Assembly: GCF_901709675.1 (NCBI RefSeq) | Contig: NC_051097.1 | Span: forward strand, 10,764,039-10,828,038 | Reading direction: 5' to 3' | Length of the DNA: 64,000 nt | Source of the DNA: Syngnathus acus | Taxonomy: Eukaryota; Chordata; Actinopteri; Syngnathiformes; Syngnathidae | Shown here: positions 12,801-24,800 of the stretch, in pieces | How the letters are laid out: each line of letters opens with the position of its first letter | How positions within the stretch are numbered: position 1 is the stretch's first letter | Program-made: the position numbers and the translations under genes | The notes under the pieces: generated by a model | Told to the model about the DNA's origin: nothing | The model's input: only the letters and a program-made list of their open reading frames with translations | The model's database searches: none

Positions 12801-15800
12801 GGCATGAGACATTTATCCAAGGAGAGACTAAGGGCAAGCAGACAATGGAGCGCGGCATCTCAGAGGAGACTGTGGACAGCATTATCCTGATCACATCACA
12901 CTATTTCTTTTCATGAGACAACTTTTATCCAAGATGAGATTAAGGGCCTAGGGCGAAATGTCATCTATGCAACCATCTGGCCATCAAAACGAGTCGTATT
13001 CTTGTTATTTTACTTTGCGGCTATTTGCCCCAAATCTCTGCGGGCTCCTCCACTCCATTGCAAACATGATGTCCGCTCCGCTTTGCGACGGGGCCGCCTC
13101 CCCACGGGCACATTGCGCTCCCAAAGTGTTCAAGAGAGTGCTTTTTATACAGAGTGCAGATGAGAGAGGACGTCTTTTGCGTCCCGGAACCTTGACCGCG
13201 CACGTGTGTGCGTGTGCGCCACTGAGACCAACTTCTTTTTTCTCTTCAGGCTCCATTTGCTCTTCCAAAGTGATGTGCGGCTGAGATGTGAGCTTTCAAA
13301 GACACACAAACACAAACAACACGCTTCCAACTGTGAAAGCTCATTAAAACGCTGAGGCCATAGCCAAATTTCCTCAGGAAACAACATCTCAGCAAAAGAT
13401 TAGCTTTCTTTGGGCGTGGGGATGGCTGTGTTTTTTGCCCTTTCTTTTTTTTTTTTACGAGTCAATTGGCACCAAAGTGTTTCTACTGTATCGTTTGTTT
13501 TTTTTCCCTCTTCGCGGCGACCTTGTCTGAAAGGCATCTGGCTAACTTGGAAGAAAGTCGCAGCTTGAATGAAGCCGACTGCATCCCGGAGACGGGGGCG
13601 TCAGTGGGTTACAAGGTTAGGCAATTTGCCGAAGGCTGCCGCGACCGTTTTGACAAACATCCGCCGAAGGGCTTTTTCAAAAAGTGATTACGTGCAAATA
13701 CAAGACTTGCAAACAAATATGGACACCAAAGCTGAAATCGCATCCAGGATGTATTTCTCAGCTTACGATACATCTTATTCAATAGGTGACCACGATTGTG
13801 AGTGATGTGAGTCACCCCGCTCACTCTTTGTTTGATCTTCTGCCCTCTGGGAAGAGGTACGGGAGCCTGCGCTCCCGCATCACCAGACTCACCAACAGCT
13901 TCATACTGTTCGGATCCTGAACTCTCTCCCCCCTTCTGCGTAGCGTCCTGTACTTTGACTGTCTGCTGTATGCACACTTGCTCCATTTTTGCTCCTCTTA
14001 TTTATTATGTTATTTGTTTATTTATTATTTCTTCATCACTCTTATTTATTCATTGTTTGTGCCTTCTTGTTTTTATTTTTTTGTGTTGTTTACTTGTATG
14101 TATATTGTGTACTATGTCTTGTCACCGTGGGATAGTGGGAACGTAATTTCGATTTCTTTGTGTGTCTTGGCATGTGAAGAAAGCAGACTTTGACTTTGAC
14201 TAAAGACAGCTAGAGAAACAGTCGAAAAGGGAGACTACGGAGTATCAAACACGAAAACAAAAAATAAAAATAAAGCAGCATGTGTTGAATTCGATGTAAT
14301 AGGAGACAGAGGGCAAAGAACCGCTGCAGGAAAATATAAACAATCGAGTATCATAATGCCAATAGAGAAAAATGATGATCCATTCAACAAATTCTCATCG
14401 TTAAAACTATTCTTTCCGGGAGGAGACTAAGGGCCCCAGCAGCAACTGTTACTTTGCATTACTGTGCCATTTGTTTTATTCTGCCTTTTTTTTGCACCAT
14501 CAGTATTTGAAGACAGAATTGCAACAAAAAAAAAATATCAGCAACCACCATCAGCATGAGACCCATTTTATCCAAATGGAGACTAAGGGCCCATTGTATC
14601 GGTATTTCTAAACTGCAATGCAGTGTAAGCTGTCGCCATTTCAAAACATAACTGCAAAAAGATCAATACCAACACTTTTATCCAACAGGAGACTAAGGGC
14701 CAGTATGGGAAGCAGTTGCTCATTTTGACGCGGAAATACATAAACACTTACCGAGCCAGTGTTCCCCGGTGATTTTGCCAAATCCCTCCCGGTAGGACTC
14801 CCAGGCTCGGAAGAAGCTGACCGAGCCGTCTTCCCTGCGCTGGATCACCTACACAGGACGGGACAAAACAGGACAAAGCGGGACGGGGGGTTACTAAATG
14901 AGACAGAGGGAAATTCAGCCAGCCGCTGTGATGACTCCTTCAAAGCGCTACAGTGTTGGCCGGACGCGCAGGACGGGAAAATGAAGCCAGCAAATGCGCA
15001 CAAGAACTACCTGGCAAAAAGGCAATCTGTCGAAAAAATGAAAAGAGAACGTAATTAAATGTGAATTGCGTTGACGTGAAGCTCACAGTGGGAAATTGCT
15101 CTCTGCGCTTCGTTGAGTTCCAGCAAGCTTTTACACAAGACGGTCAACCGCCACTCCTCACACCGATTGTTGAGCTACTATATTTTATGACTATTATAAG
15201 CAAGGGGTAAAAAGAAAAAATGTCTCCACAAAACCCTCAAACCATTTGCGAGGTCAGCCCAAGCACGCCCGAGTCAAGCGTGGAGCAGCCGCGGGCGGGT
15301 TCAAGTGCCTCGGGCCTCTCTTCAATACGCGCCGTGCCATCCTTAGGCGAGCGGGCAGTTCTCGTCTCCACTTTAATTACAAGTCGACCTTGCGGGTCGC
15401 GATCTGGCCGTCCCCACGACAGGACAATTATTGCTCTCCTTTCCGAGCAAGCGGCTGGATTGAAACGTTTTGTTCCTCATCTTTCGCCGATGTCCATCGG
15501 ATTTCGATCAGAGAAGGGGTTTCGCTTGGTTTCGGGTCATTCGAACTTCTTCTTCCTGGAAGGTGTAGACCAGTTGTTGTTTTTTTGGGGTGAACTCTGA
15601 CCCATTGAGGCCCTTTAAGACTCCTAAATAAACATGACTTGATTTCAGTGAGCATTGTGGGTAATTATCTCCAATTAAATTCTCTTCTCAGGCAGCCAGA
15701 CAGGCTCGGCACGTATACGATGATTTCCTCCGGGCCGAAACGTTGGCCTTATCTGGAGCCGCGCAGCTGAGAAAGCGTGGCGTTGACACCTTCCAAATCA

Positions 15801-18800
15801 CAATCGGCCAGGGTGTCGCCGAGCTCCAATGTTTGTAGCAGACATCAAAACAAGCCCCTGCCACCGAGCCGCTTCTGAAATCCCAGCGTGCTCACACTTT
15901 AGCCGCAGGGCATCAGGTGATCAAAGTTGTGTCAAAGTGGAGGTGAAAAATGTCTGCTTTGGTCGTCGCCGATATTGTAAAGACGGCGCAGAAGCGCAGG
16001 CTTGCTGCCAAATCATTTCTTTTAAAGCCTATCGACGTTCATAACCAGACTGTTAATGCAACACTTGAAGCCTGAAATTTGTATTTTTATTGCAACGGAC
16101 TAGTTTGAATGGAAAAGATCAATTGTCTTCACCTCCTGCGGAGTTCAAAAAAAAAAAAAGAAATATATCAAGGACGAATCTGGGACAGTGGCAACCTCTT
16201 TTCATATTGCGCCGCGCTCTCTTCGCATCAAGCCGTCTCCATTCTGCAGTTCAATCTCTCCCTCCGTGCAGCTCTTAGCTATTAAATTCTTGATTCGAGC
16301 TGTTCTACATGCTCGGCGAGGTCTAAACAAGGCATTTTCGCCCCAGAATCACCTGCTGTTCTGTCTTGTCTGCTTTGCAACCTACTCAGACATCAGAAAG
16401 AAAACTGTCAATCGAGACACTTTGAGGTCACTGACAATCTGCTTGGAAACTTGAGAAAAGGGTGTGGGGGAGAGAAAGAAGGACGGCTAAATTGCTCCAC
16501 ATTGGCAGAAAGGCAGTAACTCGGGACCAAGTCTCGCTCCCCCAAAAAGTGTCATAATGGGTTCGGGTTTGGATTATTCAGTGCCATAGTGTGTGTAGGT
16601 GTACTAATTTGCAGAGTGAAATCAGAATGGCAGCTAATTGTCTCTTTTCACAGTATTTTCTACGCAACAATTTTGGTCTGGGCTTTCTTTGCCGCTGTAT
16701 AAGCAGAAAATCGAACTTAATGCCTTTGATACAGACGCTAAATTGAATGCAGGATCAACCGAGATCTTCATCCAAAAAACAGCATCGACCACGTGGCGCT
16801 GAACGGTCCACACGCACCATTCGACATCTTGACGTCTGCTGCGATTAGCTGTTCCAGACAGCGCGCCCCCATTATGAAGCCCGATCCCCTCCGCCGCCGT
16901 TAATTCTATCAAGCCGCACTTCTTTTTGATCCGCCGAGCAGAACTAGCTCTGGTCGCAAATGCCAATTGGTAGCCGCGGAGGCGAGTCTCGTCGGGCGCT
17001 AATCCCGAGGTGTGGAAAAGGTTTATCCTGAGCCAAAGGCGCCTCGATCCTCTGTAAAGACCGCATTGACAACGTGAGGGATGGCTGGGAAGAAGTTGGC
17101 TTTTATCTCAAATGCAAAGGTACCCACTGTTAAGGGGGGCGGGGGGGGGCTCTATTAATTAGCCGAGTGTGTTAATGACTGAGTCAATATGTCAGGCCTG
17201 TTCCTGTAGTTAGTCCCCCTGGTGGCTTCATTCATGAGGTTGCTGTATGCGTTTGAATCTCAAACATAAATCTCAAAGTCAAGCTACGCTAGAAACTTTA
17301 AAGTCATGTCAACCATCGAGTCAATGAACTGACATTGTTTTGTTTTTTTTCTTCTTTTCCCCCAAGGCCGCTGCCCAAACGTCAATCCCGCGGAAGCTCG
17401 CACCCGACGCAACGCCTTGGCGCCCGCCGTCGGATTTGCATGCGCGGCGTTAACCTCGCTGTAATCGCCGCAGTAGATGAAGGCTACTTAGCGAGCCGCC
17501 TTAAGCACTTCAGCGGGATTTCTGTCAGCGGCGGGGAGGCCGCCGCGTGCAGATGGGACATGCCGACAGCCCCGACGCAACGCCGGGCCAGAACCAACAT
17601 AAGCTGTTTGCCGCCAAAAAAAAAAAAGCTGTTTGAAGGAGATTTACAATCTGGCACGGGAGGATGTCGGCGTGGCGAGCAGCAGCGAAGCGACGACGAT
17701 TGTTATGAGCGGAGCGCAAAACACGCAAGCGCTAGCTAACGCTTTGCTGAGCAATATGATGGATGATTGGCCAAATTCAATGGCGAAAAGACAAAGTCGA
17801 CTTTTCCAAAGCAACATATGCCGGTGAACGTTCCCTAATCCTATTAGAGAGACAGACGCGCTACCGACGTGGCGGCAATCATCCTCCAGCACTTTCTTGC
17901 TTGGCTTTTGGCTGATAAGATTATTCCGGGCCGTCTGCGACAAAGCGATTACGATCTCGACGTTACTCGGTTGCGTGCTGCTGTTTTGATTAGCAACAAC
18001 ATTTGATTGAGATCAACATCTTAGCATCAGAGTTGAGTGGAACACTAATGGTGGTGTAAGTGGTCATGTTTTGCTGACACTGTAGGTGCTGCAACAGAGT
18101 TGGGGAGATGTTGGGGGGCATACATTTAGTAGACAAATGATACTATTTAGAGTCACTGAGGTGATTTGGGGTTGAGGGGGTGAAATATTTTCTTCTTCCT
18201 GAGAGGGGGTGCATAACAGAAAATAAGCGAGAAGCAAATGTCACACGATATGAGAATTTAAGAGAACGGAGCTGAAACGGGAGAGAAGGAAAAGTTCTTT
18301 TTTGAAGGTTTGCTGCCTTACAAAAACATGAATAGGACACGCGCGCGTGCATCCATCCACAAGCGAGCGACCCTGCATTCCATTTCTTCTTTCTATTTGC
18401 TTTCAAACGAACAAACATGAAATATTGAAGCCGATCATTGGTCGGAGAACTCTCCGAAAAGGGACGGGGGGCGGGGCGGGGCTCCAAAGCACACAAACAC
18501 GGCGGAATCCGACATTGCAGATGAAACTTTTACATTTGTCTGAATGGTTTATTTGTCGGCGACTCGTGATAAAAGCCCCTCCGGCGTTTGATGACGCCGC
18601 ACCGTCAATAATGCAGGCTTGTGCTTATTTTTACACCATATACCTTTTATCGCAAGTCACAATCGGAGAAATTTGCCCGCATTTAAAAGGTTTGCACGGC
18701 CGATGCATCTTTTAGTATTTGCGAGTGTTTTAGCTTTGACTTCTGTAGGTTGGAACTCATCCCGCTCGATGGTTGGCATCACCTTTGTCTACTAAGTTTT

Positions 18801-21800
18801 GGCACATTTGGATTCAAAAAGTCCATTCTTGCACTTTTAGATGTCGCAATCATTTTCATTCCCTGTTCTATGGTTGTCATCATCACACATTGCCAACTCT
18901 CTGCCTTTTATTCCAGTCAGACGCCTCACCCCCCCACCCCACCCTCCTTCCAAGCCTTCCAGTCTTCTTCTTCTTCCCACCTCCCTCCAGCTAACCCGTA
19001 GATCCCTCAAGACGCCGCCGACATGTCACGGCGGTATGCTAATGCGGCTGCGGCATATGGCTTCATTGCTTATTTAAGCTCAGCCGAACGAGAGACAGAC
19101 CGCAAAGCTAGCGACTCAACCCGTCCTGGGCTCGGCGCCCGCTTTCCGGATGACGCCGCCATGATCTGTTAATGAGACTCAAGTGCGATGGCAATCAGCT
19201 CAACACACACCGGGCGGGATCAGCTATCGCAAATCCGATAAAGAGAAGGTTACGCCTGCAAAAGGTGTCGCAGAGCTAGTTGTTTTTTTTAAGTGACTGA
19301 CGAGCAGGCTTTGGCGGTCCGTCCCGTCCCGTCCCGACCCGTCACGCTGCGCTGAGCAATCCGTCACTCTGATAGTATCGCTTTATTTGATGATTGCGAG
19401 GCCGCGACCTTGCCCGTCTGGCAAATGCGATGTCACGCGAGTGACGCCTGCACTGCGGGTGTCCTGTCACCACCGCAGGGGAGGTGGGAAAAAAACAAAA
19501 AACCTAAAATCATCACTTTGAGACACCAAACTGGGGAGCTTGTCAGACAGACGCTATACTTGCACTTTATCAAAAAAATAATTTAAAAATGATTAGGGAG
19601 GGGCTGCAAAGGTCTTTGTGTATAATAATCTGTCATTGAGAAATTCATAAGTACTTGTATCGTCGGTTCTTGGAATTGGTACCGACCGGTGAGTATAAGA
19701 ATCTTTCTTCTTTTTTTAGGACAGGTCATTATCTTTTAGGGGAAAACATTTTTGAAGGAAACTTGCCGCCTTGCCACTAACAGACGCAAATGAACACGTT
19801 TCTTCTTGTTCTCCAGCCAGAAGAATGCAGTGAAAAGGTCTTGTCAAGGTTGTCTTCCTCAGACTTAACCTTTCAGACCTCGGCGACGTGCGGCATGTCT
19901 CTTCCCACAAAGAAAGAGGAAAAAGACATTTTTGCAAACAGATGGCGTCAAAGCACTACATGAAGCTGATCAACAGTTTGAGTAAGTCAGTAAGTCCATT
20001 TTCATTTTAAAACACATTTGCCAAAACCAAACTTCCTTCCTCCAAGGCCTTCAAATATACTCAAAATAGCGGGAGGATAAAAGCGGAAATTAACTTTATT
20101 TAAAATGTAAATTTGGTGCATTCCTTTAAGCGCACGGCCATTTTCACGCACTAGTTGGCAGACATGAAAGGAACCAATTATTTCTAGAAAGTTCAGAGCC
20201 AGGAAAAAAATTAACACCGTTCTTGATTTGTACTTTGGAAAGATTCCCAAAATGTGAAAGTAAACATTTAAAGATGTCGCGAGGAGTCGACTCTCCATTA
20301 GAGACACAAGCGCAGCCCTTCAGACTTCAGAACAAACAGAAATAAACGTCTCCGAGGAGTGCGCCTCACTTGATATCGTGTCATTGCCAGTGCGTGCGTG
20401 CGTCAGAGAAACACATTAAAAAGACATTTCCAAAGAGAACTTGAAAAAGCGCCGCCGCGTCAATGTTTGTTCACCTCCGAGCGGCGGCGGCGGGCGATGC
20501 TGTTTACCGTTGCAAGGCCGCACGTACGCAGCCCGGCACATTACAACCCAAATGGAAATCTCATGTGAAACACGCTTTAAGAATGACATGCTGTCAAAAG
20601 ACTCACCGTCCAGCCGCCTCCGTCGGTGGTCATGTCGCAGTAGACCTGAAAGCCGCTGGGATGGTGAATAGGGAATATGGAATAGATGCCGTCCTCGCGC
20701 TGGCCGCTAGCGTACAGGTCGCTGCAATCGCGAGGACGCGAGCCTGGCAAGAAGAGGAAAGGACAGACTTGAGCAAGAAAAAAAAATCTCTCCATCCATC
20801 CAGCCAACTAGCTACCTAGCTAGCAAGCAATCCTACTAAGTCACTCTTGTTCACCCTACTAGTGGGCCTGATGTGTAACAAACGTTCAAAGGGTGTTTCA
20901 TAGTCGATAGGCGGCGTTAGCGTCGTCAACAAACTTTTTTTTGTTTTGCCATCCATTTCCTTTCATTTCTTTCTTTGGCTTCTTCCCCCCGCGAGACAAG
21001 AAAGACGCTGACGCGGCGCAAAGTCGTTCACGCTGGGTGAATAAGGTCACATTTGATTTATGTCCGCTTGTCTTTTTTCCCGCCGAGCCAAGTTCATGTA
21101 AACACACTTCTCCGGCTTGCCGAAGCAATCGCATTCGTCGCCGGCCGCATTTTAAACGGAGAAGAGAAAAAAAAAAAGAACAAAAAGGGGATTAATGTGA
21201 CGCGGATGGATGGAGGAAGGACGGATGGCTGGCTGGCTGGCGCTCCGCCTGAACGATTTGGAGATACAAAATATAGCTGAGATGAAAGAGTGGAAATAAA
21301 GACTCATGGATGAATACATAGATTATGTATCAATACTCGCCACCCATTCATCAAAACCGTCTGTTGATTTATCCCCGGCGCTCCCGAAGGTTGTTTTTTT
21401 TTTTTTCCACGTCTTGTCACGAGCCGCTAACGAGCTCCGACGTTCTACATTAGAGCGCCGAAATGCTAGCCAAGCGTTTCTCTTCTGGTCATTAGCGACA
21501 AAACAAAGACGTCCATCTGGCCCATTTGTACTCGCGCTCTTTTCCTTTGTGACAATTTTTGAATATGTCGCAGAAGAAAAACAAGTCTTATTCCCACCGG
21601 GCAAAGACAGAAATCGGGGCACCGCATCAGGTCGTGTTGAATTTTGTTGGAATCACCCCATCAGGTTTTGTCGACAAAAAATAGAAAGCTCACCCCCGTT
21701 GGGGAGGTAAACAGAGCGTAATCATCATAACGTAACAAAATCATTAACACTTTGACTAATAAATTGTTGCTGTTAGGCTGTGATGAAATTTGTCAGAAGT

Positions 21801-24800
21801 GATCTTGGAATATTTCGTCTGTACGGCGACGCTCAGCTGTGAAACGCAGCTTTGCAATGAGCGACAGACAGCGTTCGCACCCACTCCGGCGGACATTTTG
21901 TTCCTTTTAGTCAACTGGTGAAAGTTGATCACAGAAGCGATCGGTGTATTTCCACAATCCCGATAAATATTACATTTTATATAGCGTCTGCGCTGTGCGA
22001 CTTGATAAAACATGCATGAGCTGCTTGTCAGATGAGGGCGGGAGAAGGTTCTGCTGCCGCCGCTGCGCTTGAAAGTTGACCTATGAGCCCTGACAGACAG
22101 CTGAGCCAACAGGACACCTGGGCCGGCAGGCTTTTTGTCGAAAATAATGAGAAGGCGCACGCTTTGTGAGACGTTCCCTGACAGGACCTGGCGCCGGCGG
22201 TCACGGTGGCGCTGACGATGCGCCCGTCAGCCCGACGTCGGGCTGACGACACACAGACCACGATTCTGTAATGGAGAATAGCGCGGGGGAGGAAAAAAGC
22301 AAGGCGGCTGTCAAAGGCAAAGTTTTAACACAAGGTCGGAAATTGCGGCAAAATCTTTCTCGATTTTTTTTCTCCAGTCAAAAGGAGCAAGGTGCTGGCT
22401 CAAAGGACTTCATTATTCGCTTGTGTATCAAATTGCTTTTTTCCTCAATAATAACAAATGATTAACATAATAGCATATTTATCGCTCAATCAACCCATGC
22501 TGTGAGCTGCCCAGGTCAATTCTTGCACGCACAAAACACGCCTTACCGTTAGCGCAGCCTTTGAAGCGGGTGCCCCTCGCCGGCGCCCTCTGCAGGTCGG
22601 CTTTGGTGCGTGCTTTCAGCCCTACGTTTTCCTTCTGCATGGCGTTGAGCGCGTCGCTTACAGAGTTGACCACCTTCACCATGTTCACCTGGCTGTCTGA
22701 CAGCAGCTGAGGAAATAAAAGTGGGGTTTCAAAATAAAGAAGCGGGCAGAACAAAAATAAAGTGATAGAATAAATACACAAAATGAATCAGAGTAAAAAA
22801 ACACTGCCGAGAATCAAAACCAAAAGCTAAGCTCGAACAATAAACAGACTTGCATCAAGCAAAGACATAAAAAGGGCATCGCGGCAGCACTAAAGTCCTG
22901 CGGGAAGCCCGATGATGAATGTGCCATCCCAGCCCCTGGACCCCCCCCACCATTGACGAAGGGGGGGTCGTTTGGACTCGGCGCCCCAGTTGGCTGGCGG
23001 CCCTGCGCCGCCAGGTGTTTGGCTTCCCCTTGTACCGTTGTACATAATTTGGCCCTGGGGTCTGCTAGCTTAATGCTAACATAAAAGGAAACACCACAGA
23101 CGGGCTGACAAAACTAGCACTCGTACTGCGGTCGTTGAAGTCTTTAAACAATTTGGATATCATCACAAATACTGGCAACGTAAGAAAAACGAGCGTACAA
23201 CGATACTCTTCTTTTTCATCTAATATTACTGCTGCTTATTAGCGACAAATGCGGTTAACTGTATTGGAATAATTTCTTGAGCCCTCCCTTACTTGATGTG
23301 GGCACGTCCACAGCAAGGCAAAAGCTCATCATGAAGTGCGGAGGGGCGGCTCATCAATTAGGACGCTGATGTGATTAGCTCTCGTTAGACACCCTTCACA
23401 CTGGCTGCCGGGGTAAGTCAGCAGAGTCAGTCATTATCAAGTCATTAAACGCTCGTTATCAGCGCTAAATGGCAGCGTATGTTTGGGGTACCGGGGTCCG
23501 TACTGTGAGGGCGGCCAGTAAAAACGAGTATCCGAGAATCGAGTGCGTGTTTCAAGGTCTTGTATTGGAGAAAATGAAGAGTAAGAAACGGATGGGGGTT
23601 TTTTTTGGGTTCCAATTCAGAGAGTACAGCAAAGTACTTTGTGTCTCAAGTACTGTATCCCGAGTACTTTTTGACCTGAATCTTCTCAGCTGCCCATTTG
23701 CTTAATTGCGCGGCTGGCATTTAATCCCCGACGTGACTTTGATGTTTATCCGCCAATGATCCAATTATCATTATCCCCGGTTATTTGGTGGAGCTTTCAA
23801 AGTTAATTGCGCCGCAGCGCCGAGCTTTTCTTTGTCATCGTGTCGCCTCAAAGGACCTCGTGTCAGGATCGATGAACGTCCAGAGTGGTGTGAGTCGCGA
23901 CTCGCTCCGGCGCCGTTAATATTCGACCGACGTCCCGCCGAGTTTAGAAGCTGCCGTTCGTGTCAAAGTGGACTCTGGTGTTGTGTTTGCTGAGCACTTG
24001 ATGGGCCCCAAAGGCCGCGATCGCTGTGACGCCAATGCAAACGTTTGCTTTCGACCCCACAATGTGACTCGCAGAAGAACACTGGGACAAAACGTTGGAA
24101 TCAATAAACACCTCAGGGGAAATCCTCATTTGAAACAACCTATTACTGCTCTGTTCTAAACTATACATGACATTGCTGTTCCAATACTTTTGGGGGACTG
24201 AGCAATCCTTTCTGTGTTTTCATTGCTGTTGGAGATGGCGAACGTCTGGGCGATCCATCCGCAGGGGGCCCCTCACAACACACAAGCGAGTCATTGCATC
24301 GCAATCCCGGCCGGCCACAGGTGGCCCATTGATGGCGCGCGGCCCGGCCGGTCGGGAGCGGCGGAAGCGCGCGCTGCACGCCCCAAAGACGCCATCAATC
24401 GTCTGGGATGATGCGGCCGCGCCGTCGCCTCTCGCCCACTATTGGGACAGGGACTTTTTGTCTGGGCCACGCGGATCGATTGCCATTAGCTGACGACGCC
24501 GCGTGAAAAATAGCAACGGAGAGCCGCAATAAAAGCCAAATTTGAAAGCCAAAGCTCCACCTTTGCTGGTTCCTCCTTCCTACCTGTATGAGGCGCGCTT
24601 GCTCCGACTGCAGCGTGTTGAGGTCCTGGCCCAGGCCTCCCTGCCCCCGGCGCAGCGCCTCGTAGTCCATCTTGAGCTGCCCGGCGTGCGCCGACAGCTT
24701 GGCCACCTCCTCGGCCAGGCTGACGAGCAGCGCGCGGTCTTGGCCCTTGACCGACTTGAGGTCCGAGTCGTGGTCGGTGAGCGAGTGCAAGAGCGAGGTC

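Larger units (their letters stand above)
1915..14751 (-). other. FIBCD1 intron 5 (12.8 kb)
   Basis: The longest intron. At its 5' end (12679-14701) it contains the repeated-core array and a LINE tail. Elsewhere it holds microsatellites (7941, 8410, 11515), A/T runs (3290-3430, 7006-7024), and TTAGC-rich filler (6440-6630, 11080-11180). A CTCF-like site lies at 6733. Homeodomain-site-rich stretches that could be conserved non-coding elements lie at 2720-2900 and 10430-10720. No additional exon compatible with FIBCD1 and no other gene was recognised. Confidence 0.8.
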
